NCBI RefSeq assembly: GCF_015905305.1
Contig: NZ_JADZLQ010000005.1
Span: forward strand, 1-64,000
DNA length: 64,000 nt
Direction of reading: 5' to 3'
From: Pinirhizobacter soli
GTDB lineage: Bacteria > Pseudomonadota > Gammaproteobacteria > Xanthomonadales > Rhodanobacteraceae
Below are positions 7,954-16,182 of this stretch, one piece after another. The notes below the pieces were generated by a model, which saw nothing but the letters and a program-made list of their open reading frames with translations, was not told the origin of the DNA and did no database searches. Made by a program: the position numbers and the translations under genes. Positions within the stretch are counted from its first letter, which is position 1; every line of letters begins with the position of its first letter.

Positions 7954-9312
7954 CTAGCCCGCGGAGATTGCCGCAAGAAAGCGCCGCGGCGCCGCTTCGA
8001 AGCCGCCGTTGGACATGAACACCACGCGGTCGCCGGGCCGGATAAGCGCCTGCAATCGGTCGATCAGCGCCTGGACCGATGGCGCGGTCTGGCCACGGCC
8101 GCCCAGGGCGTCGGTCACCTTCCCTGCATCCCAGGCCAGTTCCGGCCGTTGCAGGAACACCACGGCGTCCGCATCGGCCAGCGAAGGCGCCAGGCCCTCG
8201 GCGTGCGCGCCGGCGCGCATGGAATTGGAACGGGGCTCCAGGGCCACCACGATGCGGGCCTCACCGACGCTGGCGCGAAGGCCAGCCAGGGTGGTGGCGA
8301 TGGCCGTGGGATGGTGGGCGAAGTCGTCGTACACGGTAATGCCGTGGTGCTCGCCGATCTTCTCCATGCGCCGGCGCACCGAGCGGAAGCTGGTAAACGC
8401 TGGAAGCAGGGCGCCAGGGTCCGCACCGGCAGCCGAAGCCGCGGCCATCGCGGCCAGGGCGTTAAGCACGCTGTGGTTGCCCAGCATGTCCCAATGCACG
8501 GTACCCACCACATGGCCGCCACGCGACACTTCGAAGGCCGAGCCATCGGCCTCCAACAACCGCGCCTGCCAATCACCTTCGCCGATACCGAAGGTTTCCA
8601 CCGGTGTCCACGCACCCATGGCCAGCACCTTGCGCAGGTGGTGGTCGTGGACGTTGACGATCAGCCGTCCGTTGCCCGGCACCGTGCGTACCAGGTGATG
8701 GAACTGGCGCTCGATGGCCTCGACGTCGGGAAAGATATCGGCGTGGTCGTATTCGAGGTTGTTGAGGATGGCAATGGAAGGCCGGTAGTGCACGAACTTC
8801 GAACGCTTGTCGAAGAAGGCGGTGTCGTATTCGTCGGCCTCGATCACGAACTGCGCGCCGGTGCCCAGTCGCGCGGACACGGTGAAATTCCCGGGCACCC
8901 CGCCGATCAGGAAACCTGGCGCCAGGCCCGCCGATTCAAGCAGGTGCGCCAGCAGGCTGGTGGTGGTGGTCTTGCCGTGCGTGCCGGCCACGGCCAGCAC
9001 CTGGCGCTGGGCCAGCACGGTTTCGCCCAGCCACTGCGGGCCGCTGATGTATGGCATGCGTTCGTCGAGCATGCTTTCGATGGCGGGGTTGCCGCGCGTC
9101 ATCGCATTGCCCACCACCACGAGATCCGGCACCGGGTGAAGGTGCCCTGCCGTGTAACCCTGCTTCAACTCGATGCCCAAGGCTTCGAGCTGGGTGCTCA
9201 TCGGCGGGTAGACGTTGGTGTCGGAGCCTTCCACTTGCAGGCCCAGCTCGCGTGCAATCGCGGCTAGGCCTCCCATGAAGGTGCCGCAGATGCCAAGAAT
9301 GTGCAGGCGCAT
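7954..9312 (-). CDS. mpl: UDP-N-acetylmuramate:murein tripeptide ligase
   Basis: Murein-recycling ligase that attaches L-Ala-gamma-D-Glu-meso-DAP to UDP-MurNAc. The Mur-ligase fold is plain: an N-terminal HILGICGTFMGGLA nucleotide loop, Walker A GTHGKTTT at 110-117, EADEYD for metal binding, and NLEYDHADIFPD. The 452 residues match full-length Mpl, and the HILGICGTFMGG start distinguishes it from MurC. It lies 60 bases after adk on the same strand and begins a run with the LON-domain and SDR genes. Confidence 0.95.
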   Translation of the reverse strand: MRLHILGICGTFMGGLAAIARELGLQVEGSDTNVYPPMSTQLEALGIELKQGYTAGHLHPVPDLVVVGNAMTRGNPAIESMLDERMPYISGPQWLGETVLAQRQVLAVAGTHGKTTTTSLLAHLLESAGLAPGFLIGGVPGNFTVSARLGTGAQFVIEADEYDTAFFDKRSKFVHYRPSIAILNNLEYDHADIFPDVEAIERQFHHLVRTVPGNGRLIVNVHDHHLRKVLAMGAWTPVETFGIGEGDWQARLLEADGSAFEVSRGGHVVGTVHWDMLGNHSVLNALAAMAAASAAGADPGALLPAFTSFRSVRRRMEKIGEHHGITVYDDFAHHPTAIATTLAGLRASVGEARIVVALEPRSNSMRAGAHAEGLAPSLADADAVVFLQRPELAWDAGKVTDALGGRGQTAPSVQALIDRLQALIRPGDRVVFMSNGGFEAAPRRFLAAISAG

Positions 9313-9372
9313 GGGATTCCGGTTGCCTTGGGGCGTCGGGCCGCAGCGCGGCCCGGATGATTCGATGCGGCC

Positions 9373-9957
9373 TTAACCGCCCGCGGGCGCGGTGCCCCGG
9401 GGCAGCACGCCGGTGATGCGTTCGGTGACTTCGTCGATAGGACCCACGCCGTCCACCACCTTCAGCAAGTGCCGCTGGGCGTAGAAATTCGCCACGGGGG
9501 CGGTCTGCTCGGCGTAGACCTCAAGGCGCTTGCGCACGGTATCGGGATTGTCGTCGGCGCGGCCTTCGGCCTTGAAGCGCTGTTCCACGCGGCCAATGAT
9601 GGCGTCGCTGGGCACTTCGAACTTCACCACCACGTCCAGCGGCTGGCGCAGGCGGGACAGCAGGCCGTCCAGCGCATCGGCCTGGGCGAGGTTCCGCGGG
9701 TAACCATCGAGGATGAACCCGGCGCGGGCATCGTCCTGGGAAAGGCGTTCTTCCAGCATGCCCAGCACGATGTCGTCGGACACCAGGTGGCCGGCGTCCA
9801 TCACTTCCTTGGCTTTCAGCCCCAGCGGGGTGCCGGCGGACACGGCCGCGCGCAGCAGGTCGCCGGTGGAAATGTGCGGCACGCCGAGCGTTTCCTTCAG
9901 GCGCGTGGCCTGGGTTCCCTTGCCCGATCCGGGGGCACCGAGTAGCACGAGTCGCAT
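9373..9957 (-). CDS. adk: Adenylate kinase
   Basis: Interconverts ATP, AMP and ADP. The P-loop GAPGSGKGTQ is at residues 7-16, ISTGDLLR binds AMP, and GFILDGYPR is the central motif. The product is 194 residues rather than about 214, and the LID between VPSDAIIGRV and RADDNPDTVRKRL is of the short type without zinc cysteines. ATG at 9957 was chosen because the P-loop must sit at the very N terminus; upstream frame extends through intergenic DNA. Divergent from the phosphofructokinase gene. Confidence 0.95.
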   Translation of the reverse strand: MRLVLLGAPGSGKGTQATRLKETLGVPHISTGDLLRAAVSAGTPLGLKAKEVMDAGHLVSDDIVLGMLEERLSQDDARAGFILDGYPRNLAQADALDGLLSRLRQPLDVVVKFEVPSDAIIGRVEQRFKAEGRADDNPDTVRKRLEVYAEQTAPVANFYAQRHLLKVVDGVGPIDEVTERITGVLPRGTAPAGG

Positions 9958-10093
9958 ATGGCTCCATATCCGTCCGGGCACCCGCGAAAGGGCGCCGAAC
10001 ATCGAAAAAATGACAGTCACGGTAACTTCTGGGTGTTTCCCCGTCAAACCGGCCTGGGCTAAGGTAAGTACCCCCGCGAGAAGGAACCAGCGC

Positions 10094-11356
10094 ATGGCAA
10101 CCAGGTCGTCCCCCGGCAAGCTGCTTTATGCCCAGTCCGGCGGTGTCACCGCCGTGATCAACGCCACCGCCGCGGGGGTGATCGAGACCGCCCGGGCCAA
10201 GGGACTGAAGGTCTATGCGGCCCGTAACGGCATCCTCGGCGCCCTGCGCGAGGACCTGATCGACACTTCGAAGGAAAGCGCCAAAGCCATCGCGGCACTG
10301 CGCCATACCCCAGGCGGCGCCTTCGGTTCGGCCCGGTACAAGCTCAAATCCATCGATACCGACCGCAAGGAATATGAACGCCTGATCCAGGTGTTCAAAG
10401 CCCACGACATCCGCACCTTCCTGTTCAACGGCGGCAACGACTCGGCCGACACCGCCTACAAGATGTCCCAGCTGTCCAAATCCCTCGGGTATGAATTGAG
10501 CTGCATCGGCGTGCCCAAGACGGTGGACAACGACCTGGTGATTACCGATACCTGCCCTGGTTTCGGCTCGGTGGCCCGCTACACGGCGATTTCCACCCTG
10601 GAGGCCAGCCTCGACGTGGCCTCGATGGCCGAAACCTCCACCAAGGTATTCATCCTTGAAGTCATGGGCCGGCACGCCGGCTGGATCGCCGCCGCCGCGG
10701 GCCTGGCGGGTGAAGGCGGCGATGCCCCGCCGCACATCATCCTGTTCCCCGAACGCACCTTCAACGAAGCTCAATTCCTCGCCAAGGTGAAGGCCACGGT
10801 GAAGCGCGTGGGCTATTGCACGGTGGTGGCGTCCGAAGGCTTGCTGGCACCGGACGGCAAGTTCCTGGCCGAGGCCGGTGGCCGCGATGCTTTCGGCCAT
10901 GCCCAGCTGGGCGGCCTGGCGCCGGTGATCGCGGGCCTTGTCCGCGACAAGCTGGGATACAAGTTCCACTGGGCGGTGCCTGACTACCTGCAGCGCTCGG
11001 CCCGCCATGCGGCTTCGAAGGTGGACGTGGAACAGGCCTACGCCGTGGGCAAGGCCGCGGTGGAGTACGCGGCCAAAGGCATGAACGCGGTGATGCCGGT
11101 GATCGTTCGCACATCCGATGCGCCGTACCGCTGGAAGGTGGAACCGGCGGAACTGTCGAAGATCGCCAACCGCGAGAAGAAAATGCCTTCTTCGTTCATC
11201 ACCAAGGACGGCTACGGCATCACCGCCGCCGCCCGGCGATATCTTGCGCCCCTGATCCAGGGCGAGGCGCCGCCGCCCTATGGCAAGAACGGCTTGCCCG
11301 CCTATGCCACGCTGAAAAACGTAGCCGTGAAGAAGAAGCTCGAACCCTTCGGCTAG
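10094..11356 (+). CDS. pfp: 6-phosphofructokinase, pyrophosphate-dependent type
   Basis: Phosphorylates fructose 6-phosphate in glycolysis, reversibly if PPi is used. The 420-residue protein shows the donor motif as GGNDS and the catalytic motif as PKTVDND. Asp in place of the second Gly of GGDGS, and Lys in place of Gly in PGTIDND, are the known marks of PPi-dependent enzymes. The substrate motif EVMGRHAGWIA is intact. ATG at 10094 has AAGGA at 10081-10085. It is divergent from adk. Confidence 0.92.
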   Translation: MATRSSPGKLLYAQSGGVTAVINATAAGVIETARAKGLKVYAARNGILGALREDLIDTSKESAKAIAALRHTPGGAFGSARYKLKSIDTDRKEYERLIQVFKAHDIRTFLFNGGNDSADTAYKMSQLSKSLGYELSCIGVPKTVDNDLVITDTCPGFGSVARYTAISTLEASLDVASMAETSTKVFILEVMGRHAGWIAAAAGLAGEGGDAPPHIILFPERTFNEAQFLAKVKATVKRVGYCTVVASEGLLAPDGKFLAEAGGRDAFGHAQLGGLAPVIAGLVRDKLGYKFHWAVPDYLQRSARHAASKVDVEQAYAVGKAAVEYAAKGMNAVMPVIVRTSDAPYRWKVEPAELSKIANREKKMPSSFITKDGYGITAAARRYLAPLIQGEAPPPYGKNGLPAYATLKNVAVKKKLEPFG

Positions 11357-11401
11357 ATTTTCACCGTCGCTTGATCATGCCGCCGGACACACTCCGGTGG
11401 C

Positions 11402-12475
11402 ATGACACGCAAACCCGAACCCTCTCCCCTGGTGGTGGCCATCACCGCCGAACAGCAGCACGCACGCGATGCGGGCCTGGTGTATGTGTGCGACACCGAC
11501 AAGGGCATAACACGCTGCCGCAAGGGCAAGGGGTTTTCCTATGTCGGTATCGACGGCAAGACCGTGCGCGATGCCGATACCCTGGACCGCATCCGCATGC
11601 TGGCCATCCCGCCGGCGTATACCCAGGTATGGATCTGCAAGAACGAACGCGGCCACCTGCAGGCTACGGGGCGCGACGCACGGCGGCGCAAGCAGTACCG
11701 CTACCACGCCAAGTGGCGCGACGAGCGCGACCGCGGCAAGTTCGAACGGGTGGTGGAATTCGCCCAGCAACTGCCGGGCATGCGCCGACGGCTGAAGCGC
11801 GACCTGGCGCTGCCCGGCCTGCCGCGCGAGAAGGTGCTGGCGCTGATCGTGAGCCTGCTGGAGGAAACACTCATTCGCGTGGGCAACGATGAATACGCGA
11901 AGGAGAACAACTCGTTCGGCCTTACCACCTTGCGCTCAAGGCATATCAAGGCCCTGCCCGGCCGCCTTCTTTTCAGCTTCCGTGGCAAGAGCGGCAAGGA
12001 GCACGAGGTGGAGCTGGACGACAAGCGCCTGGTGAAGGCCGTGCGCCAGGTGCAGGACCTTCCCGGCCAGCGCGTATTCCAGTACCTCGATGACGAAGGC
12101 ACCCGCCAGCCGGTGGATTCGGGGATGGTGAACGACTACCTGCGCGAGATCACCGGCGGGGAATTCACCGCCAAGGATTTCCGTACCTGGGGAGGCACCA
12201 CCCAGGCAGTGGCGGTGCTGGCGCGCACCCCGCTGCCGGAATCGGGCGGTGAGCGGGCCATCCGTGTCACTTTGAAGGAAGCCGTGCAGGAAGTGGCCGA
12301 TACCCTGGGCAATACGCCAACGGTGTGCCGCAAGTCGTACATCCATCCGGAGATTTTCGAAGGCTGGCGCGATGGCACGCTGCATAAGGCGGTGCCGCCG
12401 GAAACCGGCCGCCATCCGCGCCAGCTGGAGTTGAAAACCCAGGCCTTTTTGAAGCGGCGTCTGCGCCGTCGCTAA
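11402..12475 (+). CDS. DNA topoisomerase IB
   Basis: Poxvirus-like type IB topoisomerase of 357 residues that relaxes supercoils through a 3'-phosphotyrosine link. The N-terminal domain has VYVCDTDKGITRCRKGKGFSY. The catalytic core has IRVGNDEYAKENNSFGLTTLRSRHI, an Arg/Lys set around KDFRTWGGT, and the probable nucleophile Tyr313 in CRKSYIHP. ATG at 11402 starts 45 bases after the phosphofructokinase stop, so co-transcription is possible. This enzyme is scattered among bacteria and common in Xanthomonadales. Confidence 0.93.
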   Translation: MTRKPEPSPLVVAITAEQQHARDAGLVYVCDTDKGITRCRKGKGFSYVGIDGKTVRDADTLDRIRMLAIPPAYTQVWICKNERGHLQATGRDARRRKQYRYHAKWRDERDRGKFERVVEFAQQLPGMRRRLKRDLALPGLPREKVLALIVSLLEETLIRVGNDEYAKENNSFGLTTLRSRHIKALPGRLLFSFRGKSGKEHEVELDDKRLVKAVRQVQDLPGQRVFQYLDDEGTRQPVDSGMVNDYLREITGGEFTAKDFRTWGGTTQAVAVLARTPLPESGGERAIRVTLKEAVQEVADTLGNTPTVCRKSYIHPEIFEGWRDGTLHKAVPPETGRHPRQLELKTQAFLKRRLRRR

Positions 12476-12505
12476 GGGTGAGACGGCTGCGGGTACCATA
12501 GCCGC

Positions 12506-13873
12506 ATGACCGACACTCTTCTTATCGTCCTGCTGGTGGCCGTGCTGGCCTGTCTGTTGCTCTTGGTCATGCTGCTCGTGCGCAAGCCGCGCGACGATGG
12601 CAACGCCGGCAAGCTCGATGCGCTGCTGGCTGGCAACCGCCAGCTCGAAGCCGCGTTGCGCGAGGAACAACGCGCCGGCCGCGCGGAGCTGGGTACCCGT
12701 GTGGACCAACTTACCGAGCGCACCGACCGCGGCATGCAGGCCCTGCGCGAAGGCCTTGGCGAGGACGCGCGCAAGGCCCGCGAGGAAGGCTCGGCCACCC
12801 TGCGCCAGTTCGGCAGCCTGCTGGAGCAGCGCCTGGGCGCACTCGCTACCGAAAACGAGAAACGCCTGGGCGAAGTGCGTCAGGTGTTGGAGTCGAAGCT
12901 CAAATCCATCCAGGACGACAACGCGGCCAAGCTGGAGCAGATGCGCCAGACGGTGGATGAGAAACTGCACGCCACCCTGGAAACGCGTCTGGGTGAATCC
13001 TTCCGCCTGGTATCCGAGCGCCTTGAAGCGGTGCAGCGCGGCCTGGGCGAGATGCAGACCCTGGCCGCCGGCGTAGGCGACTTGAAGCGCGTGCTGACCA
13101 ATGTCAAAACCCGCGGCACCTTCGGCGAAGTGCAGCTGGGTTCGCTGCTGGAACAGATCCTGGTGGCCGAGCAATACGCCGCCAACGTGGCGACGATCCC
13201 CGGTTCTTCCGAGCGCGTGGAATACGCCATCCGCCTGCCGGGCACCGATGAGGGCGTGCCGGTGTGGTTGCCGATCGATGCAAAATTCCCGGTCGAGGAC
13301 TACCAGCGCCTGCTCGACGCCCAGGATGCCGCCGACGTCGACGCCGCACTCGCTGCCGGCCGTGCGCTGGAAGTGCGCGTGCGCGAGGAAGCCAAGCGCA
13401 TCCACGGCAAGTACGTGGGGCCGCCGCACACCACCGACTTCGCCATCCTGTTCCTGCCCACCGAAGGCCTCTACGCGGAAGTGATCCGCCGTCCCGGCCT
13501 GTCGGACCTGCTGCAGCGGGAATACCGCGTCACCGTGGCCGGCCCCACCACCCTCACCGCCCTGCTGAACAGCCTGCAGATGGGCTTCCGCACGCTTGCC
13601 ATCGAGAAGCGCTCCAGCGAGGTCTGGCACGTGCTGGCCGCAGTGAAGACCGAGTTCGGCAAGTTCGGCATGGTGCTTGAGAAAACCCGCAAGCAGTTGG
13701 ACACCGTGCGCAACAGCATCGACAGCGCCGGCGTCCGCACCCGGGCCATCGAGAAGCGCCTGCGCGAAGTCCAATCCCTCGGCAGCGAAGCCTCCAGCGA
13801 CGCACTGAAGATCGCCCTGGAACCCGCCGACCCCGACGACGACCTCGAAGACGAACTCCCCACCTCCGACTAG
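12506..13873 (+). CDS. rmuC: DNA recombination protein RmuC
   Basis: A 455-residue RmuC-family protein, implicated in limiting rearrangements at inverted repeats and carrying a restriction-endonuclease-like fold. Residues 1-22 are a membrane anchor (LLIVLLVAVLACLLLLVMLLV). A long charged coiled coil runs to about 190. The core then shows GDLKRVLTNVKTRGTFGEVQL, LPIDAKFPVEDY and LFLPTEGLYAEV. The start lies 30 bases after the topoisomerase stop. A REP palindrome follows the stop immediately. Confidence 0.94.
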   Translation: MTDTLLIVLLVAVLACLLLLVMLLVRKPRDDGNAGKLDALLAGNRQLEAALREEQRAGRAELGTRVDQLTERTDRGMQALREGLGEDARKAREEGSATLRQFGSLLEQRLGALATENEKRLGEVRQVLESKLKSIQDDNAAKLEQMRQTVDEKLHATLETRLGESFRLVSERLEAVQRGLGEMQTLAAGVGDLKRVLTNVKTRGTFGEVQLGSLLEQILVAEQYAANVATIPGSSERVEYAIRLPGTDEGVPVWLPIDAKFPVEDYQRLLDAQDAADVDAALAAGRALEVRVREEAKRIHGKYVGPPHTTDFAILFLPTEGLYAEVIRRPGLSDLLQREYRVTVAGPTTLTALLNSLQMGFRTLAIEKRSSEVWHVLAAVKTEFGKFGMVLEKTRKQLDTVRNSIDSAGVRTRAIEKRLREVQSLGSEASSDALKIALEPADPDDDLEDELPTSD

Positions 13874-13878
13874 CCCCA

Positions 13879-13936
13879 CCCACTAGGGGTCAGAGTCATT
13901 GCCACTAGTGCCACTATGACTCTGACCCCTAGTGGG
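13879..13936. repeat. REP-like palindrome, locus 1
   Basis: Two arms of CACTAGGGGTCAGAGTCAT (13881-13899) and its exact reverse complement (13916-13934) surround a 16-base loop; pairing extends two more bases outward. It lies between rmuC and folE, just after the rmuC stop, where it could act as a mRNA 3' hairpin. The same core recurs at 14616, 34664, 46556 and 49368. Confidence 0.85.
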
Positions 13937-13994
13937 CCCTGGCGCGGAGGCGGCGCTACAATGGCTGCTTTAGCCGGCGGCACTAAGACAACCC

Positions 13995-14588
13995 ATGACC
14001 GAGCCAAAGAACCCCGACGTCACCCGTGAACAGGCCGAGGACGCCGTGCGCGTCCTGCTGCGCTGGGCGGGCGAGGATCCCACCCGCGAGGGCCTGCTCG
14101 ACACGCCCAAACGCGTGGTCAAGGCTTATCGCGACTGGTTCGCCGGCTATGCACAGGATCCAGCCGACTACCTGGCGCGCACCTTCGAAGAAGTCGGCGG
14201 CTACGACGAGATGATCGTGCTGCGCGACATCGAGTTCGAAAGCCATTGCGAGCACCACATGGCGCCGATCATCGGCCGCGCCCACGTGGGCTATGTCCCC
14301 ACCGATCGCGTGGTGGGCATCAGCAAGCTGGCGCGCGTGGTCGATGGCTTCGCCCGCCGCTTCCAGGTGCAGGAAAAACTTACCGCGCAGATTGCCCAAT
14401 GCATCGACCAGACCCTGCAGCCGCGCGGCGTGGGCGTGGTGATCGATGCCTCGCACGAATGCATGACCACCCGAGGCGTGCACAAGCGCGGCGTATCGAT
14501 GGTGACCAGCCAGATGCTCGGCAGCTTCCGCGAGGACCCGCGCACCCGCGCCGAGTTCCTGCGCTTCGTCGGCGTCGACCGGCGCTGA
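13995..14588 (+). CDS. folE: GTP cyclohydrolase I
   Basis: Converts GTP to dihydroneopterin triphosphate, the first step of folate synthesis. The 197-residue product has the zinc-binding [12 protein letters not shown], the [10 protein letters not shown] segment and the C-terminal [12 protein letters not shown], with the expected cysteine and histidine ligands. It is full length. Its TGA overlaps by one base the ATG of the following EF-hand protein, so that gene may be read by coupled translation. Confidence 0.97.
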   Translation: MTEPKNPDVTREQAEDAVRVLLRWAGEDPTREGLLDTPKRVVKAYRDWFAGYAQDPADYLARTFEEVGGYDEMIVLRDIEFESHCEHHMAPIIGRAHVGYVPTDRVVGISKLARVVDGFARRFQVQEKLTAQIAQCIDQTLQPRGVGVVIDASHECMTTRGVHKRGVSMVTSQMLGSFREDPRTRAEFLRFVGVDRR

Positions 14589-14986
14589 TGCCAAGTCGCG
14601 ACGTGGCGGCGGTTGGGGGTCAGAGTATTTACTCTGACCCCGGCTCGCTGGGCCGCGTGGTCGCCACGGCCTTGCTCCTTGGATCGGCCTTCCTGGCTTC
14701 TCCTGCGCAAGCCCAAGCCACTCCCACCCAATACCTGCGCCAGTTCGACACCAACGGCGACGGCAAGGTGAGCCTGGACGAGTACCTTACCTATATGACC
14801 GCCGGCTTTCGCCACATGGATACCAATGGCGACGGGGTGCTCGACGCATCGGAACTTCCCGGCCAGCATGGCAAGCCGCTACGGCTGGAAGACGTGCGCC
14901 GGAACTACGAAACCCAGTTTCACCGCCTGGACCGCAACCACGACGGGTTCCTGAGCGCCAAGGAACTCGCCCAGCCGCCGCAATAA
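14588..14986 (+). CDS. Secreted EF-hand calcium-binding protein
   Basis: A 132-residue protein with three calcium loops: DTNGDGKVSLDEY, DTNGDGVLDASEL and DRNHDGFLSAKEL. A signal peptide is apparent (VVATALLLGSAFLASPAQAQA), but it begins only after residue 23. Residues 10-19 are encoded by a complete 12-bp REP palindrome (14616-14641). The ATG at 14588 overlaps the folE stop; an in-frame GTG at 14657 lies just before the hydrophobic core and may be the original start. The calcium loops suggest a periplasmic or outer-surface role. Confidence 0.75.
   Translation: MPSRDVAAVGGQSIYSDPGSLGRVVATALLLGSAFLASPAQAQATPTQYLRQFDTNGDGKVSLDEYLTYMTAGFRHMDTNGDGVLDASELPGQHGKPLRLEDVRRNYETQFHRLDRNHDGFLSAKELAQPPQ
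14616..14641. repeat. REP-like palindrome, locus 2, inside a coding sequence
   Basis: GGGGTCAGAGTA (14616-14627) and its exact reverse complement (14630-14641) are separated by two bases. This copy lacks the outer CACTA arms of the other loci. It lies in frame within the N terminus of the EF-hand gene. Confidence 0.85.
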
Positions 14987-15089
14987 AGGCCTGAATCCCG
15001 GCGGTAACCCATTGAAATAGCGGCCCGCAGCGGCCATCTCGGGCGAACGGCTAAACTACGCCCATTCCCCATTCTTTCCCGGATCCCTC

Positions 15090-16013
15090 ATGAGCCTCGA
15101 CTCCGCCACCCGCGAACGCATCGAAACCCTGCTGAACGAACACCGCGTGGTGCTGTTCATGAAGGGCAACCGCAGCCAGCCGATGTGCGGCTTTTCGGCC
15201 TCGGCCACCAATGTGCTGAACGAACTGCTGCCCGACTACCACACGGTGGACGTGCTGCAGGATGCGGAGATCCGCGAAGGCATCAAGACCTACGGCCAGT
15301 GGCCCACCATTCCGCAGTTGTATGTGGGAGGCGAGCTGGTCGGCGGCGCGGACATCATCCGCCAGATGTACGGCAGCGGTGAGCTGCACACGCTGTTCGG
15401 CGCTACGCCGCCCGACCGCACCCCGCCGGAAATCACCATCACCGAGAAGGCCGCCGAGGCCATCCGCGCCGGCATGGCCGATGCCCAGGGCGTGGTGCTG
15501 CATCTTGAGATCGGCCCGGACCATGGCGCCGGCTTCCAGCTCGCACCCGCCCAGGACCACGACATCGTGGTGAATGCCAGCGGCATCGACGTGCATTTCG
15601 ACCCGGGTAGTGCGCAGCGCGCCAAGGGCATCGTGATCGACTGGGTGAGCACCGTGCAGGGCGAAGGCCTCAGCCTGAAATTCCCCGGCTCCAACGAAGT
15701 GAAGTCGATGACCGTGCAGGAGCTGGCCAAGCGGCTTGCCGAAGGCTCCCTCATCCTGGTCGACGTGCGTCCGGCCAACGGCCGTGCCGCCGCCGCGCCG
15801 CTCGCTAACGCCCGCATCCTGGAAGAAGAAGGCTACGACGCCTTAGGCCGCCTGCCCAAGGACACCGTGCTCGCCTTCATCTGCCACCACGGCAACTCCA
15901 GCATGGCCGCCGCCAACCACTTCGCCGCGCACGGTTTCAGCAACGTGTTCAACGTGGCCGGCGGTATGGATGCGTGGTCGCAGGAAGTGGATTCGAGCGT
16001 TCCGCGCTACTAA
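15090..16013 (+). CDS. Monothiol glutaredoxin fused to A-type-carrier-like and rhodanese domains
   Basis: A 307-residue three-part protein. Residues 1-105 are a Grx4/GrxD-type monothiol glutaredoxin with CGFS at 33-36 and WPTIPQLYVGGELVGG, which binds glutathione and a [2Fe-2S] cluster. Residues 114-200 resemble an IscA/ErpA carrier (ITEKAAEAI, then GIVIDWVSTVQGEGLSLKFP) but have none of the three cluster cysteines. Residues 206-307 are a rhodanese with probable active Cys265 (ICHHGNSS). Role in iron-sulphur trafficking or sulphur transfer is inferred from the parts. A strong terminator follows. Confidence 0.9.
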   Translation: MSLDSATRERIETLLNEHRVVLFMKGNRSQPMCGFSASATNVLNELLPDYHTVDVLQDAEIREGIKTYGQWPTIPQLYVGGELVGGADIIRQMYGSGELHTLFGATPPDRTPPEITITEKAAEAIRAGMADAQGVVLHLEIGPDHGAGFQLAPAQDHDIVVNASGIDVHFDPGSAQRAKGIVIDWVSTVQGEGLSLKFPGSNEVKSMTVQELAKRLAEGSLILVDVRPANGRAAAAPLANARILEEEGYDALGRLPKDTVLAFICHHGNSSMAAANHFAAHGFSNVFNVAGGMDAWSQEVDSSVPRY

Positions 16014-16032
16014 TTCCATCCGGTATGCAATG

Positions 16033-16066
16033 AACGGCGACGTGCCACGGCACGTCGCCGTTTTTT
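16033..16066 (+). terminator. Intrinsic terminator after the glutaredoxin fusion
   Basis: AACGGCGACGTG pairs perfectly with CACGTCGCCGTT around a 6-base loop and is followed by six T. It lies 20 bases after the stop at 16013. Confidence 0.92.
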
Positions 16067-16182
16067 GTTGCTGCGGAGAATTTGAGCTTTCTTCCATATT
16101 CCCTGCCAATGGATTCCCCTAGCTTCGAATGTCGGGTCCGGCATTGCCGTGTCCGTACACATCACCAGGGAAGACAACTCAC

